From JBBDIM01 sp040880405 (lineage in GTDB: Bacteria > Planctomycetota > Planctomycetia > Pirellulales > Pirellulaceae): a DNA stretch of 33,735 bases. The stretch's first letter is position 1; each line of letters opens with the position of its first letter. The stretch covers positions 1-33,735 of the forward strand of contig JBBDIM010000080.1 in NCBI GenBank assembly GCA_040880405.1, read 5' to 3'. The position numbers were made by a program, and so were the translations under genes. Below, one piece after another: positions 22,894-30,732 of this stretch. Under the pieces are notes generated by a model. The model was not told where the DNA came from. It saw only the letters and a program-made list of their open reading frames with translations, and did no database searches.

Positions 22894-24312
22894 CTACGCC
22901 CGCAGCCCCAAAATATACTCGCGCCACTGCGTTTGAAACTCTTCGATCGGTTGTCCCAGCAGTTGATCGGATGGGCCCGTAGGGCTGATCTCGCCTGAGC
23001 GGGGTCGGCAGATTTGATCCAGGTTTTCGTCTTCTAGCAGTTCGCGCTCGAAGACCAGGTACCAGGCCAGGCCCCAGGCGATGTCGTAGAGTTGGTGGTC
23101 TTCGTGGAGGCGTTCGAACAGCAGGAAGCTGGTTTGTTGGCGCTCTAGGATTTCCGTCAGGTTGAAGTCTGGCTCGCGGGAGAGTCGGGCTTGGAGCCTT
23201 CGCAGCGGTTCAGCGGGTGGGGCGTCGATGCGGAACATTCCGTTTTCGAACTGGGCATGTTCAAACAACTGGGCCAGTCCCTCGTTCAGCCAGACCGGCA
23301 CGTCATATTGGTCGTGCGGGTAGACGTAGTTTTCTAGGTAGGCGTGGAACGCCTCGTGGCTGATCCGGCGGAAGGCTTGATTCAAGAGGGCCAGCGTGGC
23401 TTGGTTGTTTTGCCGCTCTAACTGCGACATCTCGCGGAGTTGGCGATCTCGATCGCGGACCCAAGCTTCACGCCGCATTGCCGTTTCGGCGGCGACTTCA
23501 TCCGGTGACGCCCCGTCGGTGCGGAGCTGTTTGGCGTAGTCGTTTAAGGTTTTGGGGAGCGATTTGTCGATCTCTGCCCAACGATCCCGGATGCGTTGGT
23601 GCTGGGTCTCGGCGATTTTCACTTCCGCCTGGAAACGCCGCAAATCGGTCCCGACCAGCACCATGTTTTGCTCCGGCAGGAAGATCGCGGGGTTTTCCGC
23701 GGTCAGGCCAATCCGGCGGAGGTGGGCATGGTAGTGATCCATGGAGCCGAACACCAAGATCCGCGACACGGAACGGGGTTCCAAGCGGGGTGGCAACAAA
23801 TGCCGGAAGGCGTAGAAGACCTGATCGACCCGCAGGGCTAGCTTCCGCGTGAGATCCTCATCCAACTGACTGAGCAGGACGAATCGGTCTCCCGTGAAAT
23901 GCCGAAACTTATGATCTTCGAGCTCGACTTCGCTCAGCTCGATTTCCGCTTCTTCGCGGGCCCGGTAGTGGGTCCGGTTGCGGAAATCATCGACCCAGTC
24001 TTCCAGCCGGGCTTTTTCTTGGGCCGAAACGGTTTCGATCCGGCGGACGCGCTGGCGGGGAAAGGTCTGGATCACAGCATAGACCGGGCGGCCTGGGGGG
24101 AGGACGATCTCCAGAAACTCAATCTCGCCAGCGTCCTGATCCAAGACCATCCCCTCCAGGATCTGGTCACCCTCGAGGTGAATTTTTTCTTTCGGCAAGG
24201 CGCGGAGATTGCCGGGGATGGACGCGGGGCCGGGTGCCTGGGCCCACATCGCAGACACCGACATCAACCAGAGGACTAACACCGAAGCAAATTTTAGGAA
24301 CGGGCTGCGCAT
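22894..24312 (-). CDS. Exported metallopeptidase-like protein (DUF1570-like)
   Basis: 472 residues with a signal peptide (LVLWLMSVSAMWAQ, cleavage near 25). A putative gluzincin zinc site is visible: HEAFH at 319-323 and a downstream glutamate at 344 in WLNEGLAQLFE, the spacing and context of DUF1570/peptidase MA-like proteins common in planctomycetes. Residues about 30-110 form a beta-rich N-terminal region; about 200-310 is long, charged and helical. It may cleave proteins outside the cytoplasm, but no substrate can be named. The DUF3500-like gene lies upstream on the same strand, yet a strong terminator at 24334-24359 separates them, so they are probably independent units. Confidence 0.8.
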   Translation of the reverse strand: MRSPFLKFASVLVLWLMSVSAMWAQAPGPASIPGNLRALPKEKIHLEGDQILEGMVLDQDAGEIEFLEIVLPPGRPVYAVIQTFPRQRVRRIETVSAQEKARLEDWVDDFRNRTHYRAREEAEIELSEVELEDHKFRHFTGDRFVLLSQLDEDLTRKLALRVDQVFYAFRHLLPPRLEPRSVSRILVFGSMDHYHAHLRRIGLTAENPAIFLPEQNMVLVGTDLRRFQAEVKIAETQHQRIRDRWAEIDKSLPKTLNDYAKQLRTDGASPDEVAAETAMRREAWVRDRDRQLREMSQLERQNNQATLALLNQAFRRISHEAFHAYLENYVYPHDQYDVPVWLNEGLAQLFEHAQFENGMFRIDAPPAEPLRRLQARLSREPDFNLTEILERQQTSFLLFERLHEDHQLYDIAWGLAWYLVFERELLEDENLDQICRPRSGEISPTGPSDQLLGQPIEEFQTQWREYILGLRA

Positions 24313-24324
24313 CGATTGCTATCC

Positions 24325-24359
24325 AAAAGGAAACCCCAGCCTTCGTGCAAAGGCTGGGG
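24325..24359 (-). terminator. Rho-independent terminator of the DUF3500-like gene
   Basis: Perfect 10-bp stem CCCCAGCCTT / AAGGCTGGGG (24334-24359) around a 6-nt loop. On the minus strand it is followed by TTTCCTTTT. It lies 29 bases beyond the stop codon at 24388 and ends before the next gene at 24312. Confidence 0.85.
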
Positions 24360-24387
24360 CTCGTTGTGGGCTGAGTCGGAGACGAAC

Positions 24388-25425
24388 TTACAGGGCGTTT
24401 AGTTCGACCGTTGGGGAATCGGCCACGTTGACCCACACGTGTACATGGGGGCTCCCGCGGAAGTGCCAGACGAAGCTGGGGCCTTCCAGCCGCCAGTTGT
24501 CCCAGACTTTGTCGTTGCCTGTGTCTTTGTCTTCGAAGAAGGCGAGACGGCAGGCGTCGATTCCGCCATGCTTCTTGAGCGCGGCCACCACTTCGTCCTG
24601 GTCCGATTGGCGGTACGGTTCCAGCAGTTTTTGCAGGGTCTTTTGCACGCCTTCTTTTTGGTCGGAAGAGAGCTCGGTAACCGGAATTCCCATGAATGGG
24701 CCTTTTTCACCTTTGAAGCCAACCTTGCTTTCCGAGGGAGATTTCGGCACCAAGGCTTGTTTCTGCTGCTTGCCGTCGAGCATGCCGTACACCTCGTTGG
24801 CTGCCAAGGCTTGCGGCCAGAAGACGTTGCCGGGGTGGGTGGGTCCTTCCGTGCCGCCATCGGCCGCGTGGCCGTAGAACATGGGGCCACCGAAAGCGAC
24901 ATGGTCTGCCGAGTCGCCATCGCACCGCATCGTCATGTGGCGACCGGTCATCACGAACTGGAATTTTCCTTCGCCCGGGGTGCCGAAGATGGCGATGTTC
25001 TGGTGCTTGCCGAACCCGCCGGCGTCGTCTTTGAGCTGCTTGTCGAACTTCTCGACCCATTCTTCGCTGACCATTCCTTTGAAGATCTCGCGGACCAAGT
25101 GTTGCTGCTCCTTGGTGTAGTAGTCGCTGGCGATTTCCGGATCGGTGATGTGCCAGTTGGCGGAAACGGCGGTCCGCATCAGCCCGATGACCGGGTCCTT
25201 GTGGTCCCAATCAAAGGCGACTTCTTTTTTCTGGTTCTCGTTTAAGGTCTCGTACAGCACCTTCACCAGCGATTCAGGGCTGCCTTCTTTCTTGACCGTC
25301 TCGACAGGACTGGCCAGCAGAGTATCGCCCAGAAGCATCGATCCGGCGACGGCGGCACCGCTCGCCTTGATGAAATCGCGCCGATCGAGCCGACCGCCGC
25401 TTACGTGAGGAAGGTAGGATGTCAT
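24388..25425 (-). CDS. Tat-exported DUF3500-like protein
   Basis: 345 residues from ATG 25425; codons further upstream are not family-like. The N-terminus carries a twin-arginine signal, DRRDFIKASGAA (14-25), with a hydrophobic stretch SMLLGDTLLA, so it is probably exported folded, perhaps with a cofactor. The mature protein is polar with segments such as SLVKVLYETLNENQKKEVAF, GRHMTMRCDGD and HPGNVFWPQALAANEVY, which I associate with DUF3500, a family of unknown function seen in planctomycetes. It has several histidines in short motifs (GRHMTMR, HVHVWVN) that could bind metal. It has its own probable promoter (25481-25509) and terminator (24334-24359), so it is monocistronic. Confidence 0.75.
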   Translation of the reverse strand: MTSYLPHVSGGRLDRRDFIKASGAAVAGSMLLGDTLLASPVETVKKEGSPESLVKVLYETLNENQKKEVAFDWDHKDPVIGLMRTAVSANWHITDPEIASDYYTKEQQHLVREIFKGMVSEEWVEKFDKQLKDDAGGFGKHQNIAIFGTPGEGKFQFVMTGRHMTMRCDGDSADHVAFGGPMFYGHAADGGTEGPTHPGNVFWPQALAANEVYGMLDGKQQKQALVPKSPSESKVGFKGEKGPFMGIPVTELSSDQKEGVQKTLQKLLEPYRQSDQDEVVAALKKHGGIDACRLAFFEDKDTGNDKVWDNWRLEGPSFVWHFRGSPHVHVWVNVADSPTVELNAL

Positions 25426-25480
25426 CCGAGGGACTCCGAAGAAAGGGTGCGCGGGTGGGGTGAAAATCCGTCTCCCCGAA

Positions 25481-25509
25481 ATTAGACCGGAAAATCCACC
25501 TGGGGGCAA
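25481..25509 (-). promoter_or_regulatory. Probable sigma-70 promoter of the DUF3500-like gene
   Basis: Minus strand: TTGCCC (25509-25504, 4/6), 17-nt spacer, TCTAAT (25486-25481, 5/6). It would give a leader of about 50 nt. Confidence 0.5.
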
Positions 25510-25627
25510 TGTTTTTTCGTGGTAATCGCCCCTATTCCATGCTCAGGGACAACCGAAAAACAACTCCCCGGCTCGAGGAAAAGGAATGAGTCAACCAGGA
25601 AGCGGCAAAATCGGGAAGACGTTCTTC

Positions 25628-25703
25628 CTTTGCGGCTTTGCGTCTTGGCGAGAGATCAAACTTAGCCAGGAAATGCTCTCGCAAAGCCGCTAAGGCGCAA
25701 AGG
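25628..25703. repeat. Family 5 inverted repeat (8-nt units)
   Basis: The left arm (25628-25655, CCTTTGCGGCTTTGCGTCTT and on) and right arm (25676-25703, CTCTCGCAAAGCCGCTAAGG and on) are inverted copies built from 8-nt units of the CGCAAAGC type, with a 20-nt loop. The order of units differs slightly between the arms. Confidence 0.75.
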
Positions 25704-25775
25704 GGGATTGAAGGGGAGAGAGGGGTAGGTATCGTCCAGGATAGGACTGCCAGATTTTAAGAATTGGAAACACAG

Positions 25776-25996
25776 AGGCAACCAGCCATGACGGAAATCA
25801 AAATTATTCAACGCCAAGTCGCAAAGCCGCCAGGACGCGAAGAACGCCCATGGGATTTCTTTGCGTCCCCGCGCCCTGGCGTCTCTGCGTTTCAATCCTA
25901 TTCAACGTTGGAGTTCTTAAAGGGCATCCACGAGATCACGCAATCGATCCCCGGTCCGGAAGCGGCGAAACCGGGAAGTTGTTTTTCGGCCGCTAT
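25776..25996 (+). repeat. About 220-bp dispersed repeat, copy 1
   Basis: Begins AGGCAACCAGCCATGACGGA and ends near GTTGTTTTTCGGCCGCTA; it matches 29745-29966 along its whole length with scattered differences (about four in five bases identical by eye). It contains a family 5 arm (ACGCCAAG-TCGCAAAG-type octamers) and its inverse (GCGCCCTGGCGTCTCTGCGT). Confidence 0.85.
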
Positions 25997-26011
25997 TTTG
26001 GGAGGGTGTGT

Positions 26012-26863
26012 TTATTTTCGCCCTTGGCACTTGGGGCAAAAAAAGGTGGCGCGTTGGGCCTGGACGATTCTCTGGATCGTCCCTTTGCCGCATGACACGC
26101 ACACATTCCCGGCCCTCGCATATACGCGGTGCTGGTTCTGGTAGCCCCCATCTTGATTGAGCGCATTGCGATAGGTCCCATCCCCCAACGTCGAGCCCTC
26201 GTACTGAATCGCCAGCAGCAGCACTTCCCGCATTGCTTCGAACAATTGTTTCCACTGCGGGGCGGTCAGGCGATCGGTGGTTCGCTCCGGATGAATTCGG
26301 GCCAAGTGCAAAATCTCCGCCGCGTACAGGTTGCCAATGCCCGCCAGGCGTTTTTGATCCAACAGGGCGACCTTAATTGGCTGCCGACTGGTCGCGAACC
26401 GGAGGCGAAGTTCCGCGAGATCAACATCCAACGCATCGGGGCCGAGTTTTCCCTGGGCGAACTCCGCCGCGTAATCGGCCTCCTTGTAGTACCGCACACT
26501 CCCCAGCCCGCGGCGATCCCAGTACCACAAATCGGTCGGGGCATCACCCGGCACAGCACCTTGCAGCGAGAAGTGAACGCGGAGGTGGTCTTGCGTCGGC
26601 GGATCGGCCAGCAGCACCAAGCCGGTCATCCGGGGCTCGAACAAAACTCGCCCTTCGTCCTCCAGCACCATCACCACCCGTTTGCCGAGGCGATCGATCC
26701 GCGCGACCATTTTCCCCTGGATCCGCTGGCGAAAGGTGGCCAGCTTGGGGGTGAACAGAATCGGTCGTCGCTCGCAGGCCGTGAGACGGACATCGACGAC
26801 CCGCGACCCCAATAGTGGCATGATCCCCCGCCGCATCGTCTCCACTTCAGGCAATTCCGGCAC
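26012..26863 (-). CDS. mutM: Formamidopyrimidine-DNA glycosylase (Fpg)
   Basis: Base-excision repair glycosylase/AP lyase for oxidised purines such as 8-oxoguanine. The catalytic N-terminal proline must follow the start, so GTG 26863 is chosen: it gives (M)PELPEVETMRRG with Pro2 and Glu3. An ATG-type extension of 19 codons upstream would bury the proline and can be ruled out. 283 residues, normal. Lys61 in LGKRV matches the catalytic lysine loop, and QKRLAGIGNLYAAEIL is the helix-two-turn-helix. The C-terminal zinc finger is VCVSCG...FFCPKCQ (CxxC-x16-CxxC). Divergent from trpB, with 225 bases between the starts. Confidence 0.93.
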   Translation of the reverse strand: MPELPEVETMRRGIMPLLGSRVVDVRLTACERRPILFTPKLATFRQRIQGKMVARIDRLGKRVVMVLEDEGRVLFEPRMTGLVLLADPPTQDHLRVHFSLQGAVPGDAPTDLWYWDRRGLGSVRYYKEADYAAEFAQGKLGPDALDVDLAELRLRFATSRQPIKVALLDQKRLAGIGNLYAAEILHLARIHPERTTDRLTAPQWKQLFEAMREVLLLAIQYEGSTLGDGTYRNALNQDGGYQNQHRVYARAGNVCVSCGKGTIQRIVQAQRATFFCPKCQGRK

Positions 26864-26960
26864 TTGGTTGAGTTCTCCGCTTGAATGTCTATCTGGGAAA
26901 GGGGTTGTGAAGTGCGACACTCCCTCGGTAAAGCTATCGTGAGAGGGTGCCCGCGTCCAC

Positions 26961-26989
26961 TTGACCCCCTTTTCGGTTCCGCCGATACT
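26961..26989 (+). promoter_or_regulatory. Probable sigma-70 promoter for trpB
   Basis: TTGACC (26961-26966, 5/6), 17-nt spacer, GATACT (26984-26989, 4/6), about 100 bases before the trpB start. I saw no operator or leader peptide. Confidence 0.45.
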
Positions 26990-27088
26990 CGAATGTTTGG
27001 CCTCGAACCTCCGACTTGGATAGGGTGTCTTTCGGCCAGATATCTTCCTTCAAAGCCGAACCGGGCCTCAATCGTCCGGCGAAATATC

Positions 27089-28330
27089 ATGAGCGCTGAG
27101 TTAGACAGTACAGAGCTGGAAAACCTAGGCCCGGCCACGAAGTCGGTGCCGGATGCCGCCGGTCGGTTTGGGCCGTTTGGTGGTCGGTACGTCCCGGAGA
27201 CGTTGACCAGGGCCTTGGATGAACTGACCGAAGAGTATGCCAAGGCGAAGGCCGATCCGGCGTTTTTCGAGGAGTTCGAGGAACTGCTGCGTGACTTTGT
27301 GGGGCGTCCCTCCCCGCTCTATTTCGCCAAACGCCTGACCCTGCAGTGTGGCGGGGCCCAGATCTGGCTCAAGCGAGAAGATACCAACCACACCGGGGCC
27401 CACAAAATCAACAACACGGTGGGTCAGGCGATGCTGACCTTGCGGATGGGCAAAAAGCGGGTCATCGCCGAAACCGGGGCCGGACAACATGGCGTGGCGA
27501 CCGCTACCGCTTGTGCTCACTTTGGCATTCCCTGTGTGGTGTACATGGGAGAGGAAGACATCCGCCGCCAGGCACCCAATGTTTTCAGCATGAAGATTTT
27601 AGGGGCGGAGGTTCGCTCTGTCACGACCGGGGCGCGGACCTTGCGCGACGCCATCAACGAGGCGATGCGGGACTGGATGTCGTCGGTTGACACGACCCAT
27701 TACATCCTGGGAAGCGTGGTCGGCCCGCATCCGTTTCCGCAGATCGTGCGAGACTTCCAATCGGTGATTGGCAACGAAGCCCGAGAGCAGTCGCTGGCCC
27801 GGTTTGGCCGGTTGCCACAGAAGGTGATCGCCTGTGTTGGTGGTGGCAGCAACGCGGCCGGGATGTTCTATCCGTTCGTCGAAGATACCGAGGTCGAACT
27901 GATCGGGATCGAAGCGGGCGGCCGAGGTGGCAATCAGGGTGACCATGCCTCACCGCTAACCTACGGACGCCCAGGCGTTCTGCACGGCAGCTACAGCTAC
28001 GTGATGCAAGATGAGGATGGCCAGACCTGCGATGTCCACTCGATCTCGGCCGGGTTGGACTATCCCGGGGTTGGGCCGGAGCACAGCTACTGGAAGGCAA
28101 CCGGCCGGGTGAACTACACCTGCTGCGAAGATGTCGACGCCCTGCATGGGTTCGATGCCCTGGTGAAAACCGAAGGAATCATGCCGGCGCTGGAGTCCTC
28201 GCACGCCGTTTCCAAGGCGATGGAGTTGGCCAAGAAGATGCCCAAGAACGAGGTGATTTTGGTCTGTCTCTCCGGCCGAGGAGACAAAGACGCCTCAGAG
28301 ATCGCCCGGCTAAAAAACATGCCGCTGTAA
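27089..28330 (+). CDS. trpB: Tryptophan synthase beta subunit
   Basis: 413 residues. Joins indole and serine to make tryptophan, using pyridoxal phosphate. ATG 27089 gives a short leader before the family-typical GRFGPFGGRYVPETL; an in-frame extension upstream is not family-like. The PLP lysine is Lys106 in NHTGAHKINNTVGQA. Other motifs are ETGAGQHGVATA, the phosphate-binding GGGSNAAGMF, and the late LSGRGDKD. This is the TrpB1 type that works with TrpA. trpA follows after 322 bases, filled by a family 3 palindrome. Confidence 0.97.
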   Translation: MSAELDSTELENLGPATKSVPDAAGRFGPFGGRYVPETLTRALDELTEEYAKAKADPAFFEEFEELLRDFVGRPSPLYFAKRLTLQCGGAQIWLKREDTNHTGAHKINNTVGQAMLTLRMGKKRVIAETGAGQHGVATATACAHFGIPCVVYMGEEDIRRQAPNVFSMKILGAEVRSVTTGARTLRDAINEAMRDWMSSVDTTHYILGSVVGPHPFPQIVRDFQSVIGNEAREQSLARFGRLPQKVIACVGGGSNAAGMFYPFVEDTEVELIGIEAGGRGGNQGDHASPLTYGRPGVLHGSYSYVMQDEDGQTCDVHSISAGLDYPGVGPEHSYWKATGRVNYTCCEDVDALHGFDALVKTEGIMPALESSHAVSKAMELAKKMPKNEVILVCLSGRGDKDASEIARLKNMPL

Positions 28331-28652
28331 TGTTTGCCCCCACGTTCCAGTGGGAGTCATTGCAATCCCTAATAGGACAGCGCTAGGTTCAAATTTGAAG
28401 GATCAACCACGAATTACACGAATGACACGAATAACAACCGGCGAAAACGCCGCGCGCAAGCTTCAAATCTCACCGGTTACTTAGGTGCCTGATTTAGGCA
28501 GTCGAGAAATCGACGTACATGGAGTTTCTCTTATTCGTGTCATTCGTGTAATTCGTGGTTAAAGGATGTTATTGAAGTTGCCCCTGTCCAATTAGGTAAC
28601 TCACTTCACTATTCGACTTCTGGTTTCGTTACACAAAAGGCCCACCGCCCGC
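28331..28652. other. trpB-trpA intergenic gap filled by a repeat
   Basis: 322 bases, mostly the family 3 element 28371-28594. The remaining ends show no promoter or gene. Confidence 0.6.
28371..28594. repeat. Family 3 palindromic element between trpB and trpA
   Basis: Starts AATAGGACAGCGCTAGGTTC and ends in a degenerate inverse (CCCTGTCCAATT). The inner 9-nt-period arms are 28403-28437 and 28529-28563. The flank AACCGGCGAAAACGCCGC identifies the same family and orientation as the copy at 7427. Confidence 0.87.
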
Positions 28653-29456
28653 ATGTCCGCCATCGATACTGTCTTCGCAGAGCTCCGCGCCAAGGGTCAA
28701 AAGGCCTTCATCCCGTTCGTGACCGCGGGGGATCCGTCTTTGGAGGTGACCGGCACGATCCTGAAGATGCTGGCCGAGCATGGTAGTTCGATTTGCGAAC
28801 TGGGGATTCCGTACAGCGATCCGATCGCTGACGGCCCGATCATCCAGGCCTCGTACACTCGGGCCTTGGCTAAGAAGATCAAGCTGGCGGACATCTTGAA
28901 GATGGCGGGTGAGGTCACGCCGCAAATGAGCGCCCCAGCGGTCACAATGATTAGTTACGCGATCATCCATCGCCACGGCCCGGAGGCGTTTATCAAGGCG
29001 GCGAAGCAGGCGGGGATCGCGGGGGCGATTGTGCCGGACCTGCTGGTCGAGGAATCGGCGGCTCTGGCTGAGATTTGCCGCCGCGAGGATTTTAGTTTGA
29101 TCCAACTGATTACTCCCACCACTTCCAAAGAGCGCGCAATCCGCATCGCCAACACCTCCACGGGGTTCATCTACTACGTCTCAGTCGCTGGCATCACCGG
29201 CGAGCGGACCGAACTGCCGGCCGACATCGTCGAGAACGTCGCCTGGCTCAAACAGCAGACTGAGCTTCCGATCTGCATCGGGTTTGGGATCAACAGCCCA
29301 GAGCATGTCAAACTGCTGCGACCGGTGTGTGATGGGGTGATTGTGGGCTCGGCGATTGTCCGGAGGGTGAGTGAAATCGGCGCGCGGCCGGTGGATGAGG
29401 TGGCGGGGGAAATCGGCATGTATGTCGATTCGATGATCGCTGCCTTGAACGAATAG
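28653..29456 (+). CDS. trpA: Tryptophan synthase alpha subunit
   Basis: 267 residues. Cleaves indole-3-glycerol phosphate and passes indole to TrpB through the complex tunnel. A TIM barrel with FIPFVTAGDPS near the N-terminus and catalytic Glu49 and Asp60 in CELGIPYSDPIADGP. Phosphate-binding segments SVAGITGER and GFGINSPEHV, then GVIVGSAIVRRV, follow. Start ATG 28653. It follows trpB across a repeat-filled 322-base gap, so it may be transcribed through the hairpin or from its own promoter; no clear promoter was seen. Confidence 0.97.
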   Translation: MSAIDTVFAELRAKGQKAFIPFVTAGDPSLEVTGTILKMLAEHGSSICELGIPYSDPIADGPIIQASYTRALAKKIKLADILKMAGEVTPQMSAPAVTMISYAIIHRHGPEAFIKAAKQAGIAGAIVPDLLVEESAALAEICRREDFSLIQLITPTTSKERAIRIANTSTGFIYYVSVAGITGERTELPADIVENVAWLKQQTELPICIGFGINSPEHVKLLRPVCDGVIVGSAIVRRVSEIGARPVDEVAGEIGMYVDSMIAALNE

Positions 29457-29518
29457 TACTTTGTTCCCATTGAAATTAGGGTCAGGTCATTCGCTTGATG
29501 AACGCCAGGTACAACGGT

Positions 29519-29598
29519 TTTTTAACCACGAAACACACGAATGACACGAAACGCAAGCGGCGAAAACGTCGCTCTTGAGGTTTCAAAAGGCTCACCAT
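29519..29598 (+). repeat. Family 3 element, left half
   Basis: TTTTAACCACGAAACACACG and the next nonamer, then the diagnostic flank GCGGCGAAAACGTCGCTC. The right arm is missing and family 2 begins where the homology stops. Confidence 0.72.
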
Positions 29599-29732
29599 CC
29601 TGGGATCGCCGACGTCTCGTCGGCAAGCGATGCCAAAAAACCAACACCCCGCAATCGTCCCACCCAATAGACAGCCCCCAAGCAAACCAACCTACTCACA
29701 AAAAAAGCCGACGAGACGTCGGCGGTCCCAGG
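29599..29732. repeat. Family 2 inverted repeat, complete copy
   Basis: Left arm 29599-29624 (CCTGGGATCGCCGACGTCTC and on) and right arm 29707-29732 are inverted copies with one or two mismatches, about 134 bp in all. Each arm holds its own short palindrome, GCCGACGAGACGTCGGC. The unique interior is AC-rich and non-coding. Confidence 0.85.
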
Positions 29733-29744
29733 GGGAGCGAAGGC

Positions 29745-29966
29745 AGGCAACCAGCCATGACTGAAATCAGAATTATTCAACGCCAAGTCGCAAAGACGCT
29801 AGGACGCGAAGAGTGCCCATGAGATTTCTTTGCGTCCCCGCGCCCTGGCGTCTCTGCGTTTCCATCCCGTTCCACTTTGAAGTTCTAGTAGCGTCTCTAC
29901 GGGCTCACGCGATCAATCTTCCGACCGGAAGCCACGAAATCAGGAAGTTGTTTTTCAGCGGCTACT
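29745..29966 (+). repeat. About 220-bp dispersed repeat, copy 2
   Basis: Same orientation as copy 1 at 25776-25996; begins AGGCAACCAGCCATGACTGA and ends TTGTTTTTCAGCGGCTAC. Contains family 5 octamers from 29776. Confidence 0.85.
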
Positions 29967-29978
29967 AAATTGTTGATC

Positions 29979-30007
29979 TTGACTTTGTTTTTCGTCCGAT
30001 TAATTAT
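29979..30007 (+). promoter_or_regulatory. Possible promoter of the gene at 30190
   Basis: TTGACT (29979-29984, 5/6), 17-nt spacer, AATTAT (30002-30007, 4/6) in an AT-rich patch. The leader would be about 175 nt. Confidence 0.3.
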
Positions 30008-30189
30008 TGAAGATGAGGACGGAGTCCGGTTCTTGGGAACTGATCCGCGCTTCGTCTCGCCCCCTAAATGCAAGAGTTATCACCTTGGCTTCGGGCATCG
30101 TCTACTGAATCGCGGCTCTCGCGAGAGGGCCTGTTCTCCAGTTGTCCGTCCGCGGCCATCACTTGCTTTACACAGTAAGGAGGGTTGCC

Positions 30190-30732
30190 ATGCAAGCGGA
30201 CGAACGAAGGGAAGGGATCCGGCGATTTTTCGCCGGGATCACGGAGCATACGTTCCACACCCAGTTGGGTGTTCCCGATCCGGACTTAACCGACTATCTG
30301 TCGCTGTTGCTCACGCGGTTTATTCATAGCGACGTCCTGTTTCGGATCCGCGGGCTGACCGGCAAGCCGATCACCGAAGTGGCCGAAATGCTGATCGAGG
30401 CGGAGGCGCGGGTCGGCCAGGCCAAGCGAACCGTGCATCAGCATGTAGGAGACTTTATTCTGTTCTGGTCTGGGGTCTACCCGGAGTCGATCAAGCGGAT
30501 GCAGCGGGAAGAGCGGAAGGACCATTTGCTCAACTACTGGGCCGAAGGCAAACGGGCCTACCATGTGGCGAGTGAATTGACCGCCGAGGAAACTTCCGAT
30601 GCGAGCGAGGCGGAACTCCTGGAAAAACTGAGCAGCCAGTTCGAGCTGTGCGCCTACGGCCTCGGGGAAGTCCGCCGAGAATGGGAACGCCGCGACGAGG
30701 GGGAAAATCCGTTTCGCGTGTTGGTGGTTTGA
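30190..30732 (+). CDS. Conserved helical protein, unknown function
   Basis: 180 residues from ATG 30190, fixed by a textbook ribosome site, AAGGAGG, six bases upstream; rare in this window. The protein is mostly alpha-helical, rich in charged and aromatic residues, without signal peptide, membrane helix or cysteine cluster. Notable segments: FFAGITEHTFHTQLGVPDPD, LLLTRFIHSDVLFRIRGLTG, HQHVGDFILFWSGVYPES and a late charged helix (EVRREWERRDEG). It is probably cytoplasmic. I recall similar proteins only as planctomycete hypotheticals. It precedes the ubiE-ubiX-ubiA unit by 307 bases, but a family 1 repeat lies between, so a functional link is unproven. Confidence 0.72.
   Translation: MQADERREGIRRFFAGITEHTFHTQLGVPDPDLTDYLSLLLTRFIHSDVLFRIRGLTGKPITEVAEMLIEAEARVGQAKRTVHQHVGDFILFWSGVYPESIKRMQREERKDHLLNYWAEGKRAYHVASELTAEETSDASEAELLEKLSSQFELCAYGLGEVRREWERRDEGENPFRVLVV

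Larger units (their letters stand above)
25426..26011. other. Gap between mutM and the DUF3500-like gene
   Basis: 586 bases. It contains the promoter at 25481-25509, the family 5 hairpin (25628-25703) and one copy of the roughly 220-bp dispersed repeat (25776-25996), which ends 16 bases before the mutM stop codon. Confidence 0.6.
29457..30189. other. Gene-free stretch with three abutted repeat families
   Basis: Holds a family 3 half (29519-29598), a family 2 inverted repeat (29599-29732), and the roughly 220-bp repeat copy 2 (29745-29966), then a stretch of 220 bases with a possible promoter (29979-30007) leading to the gene at 30190. Confidence 0.65.
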
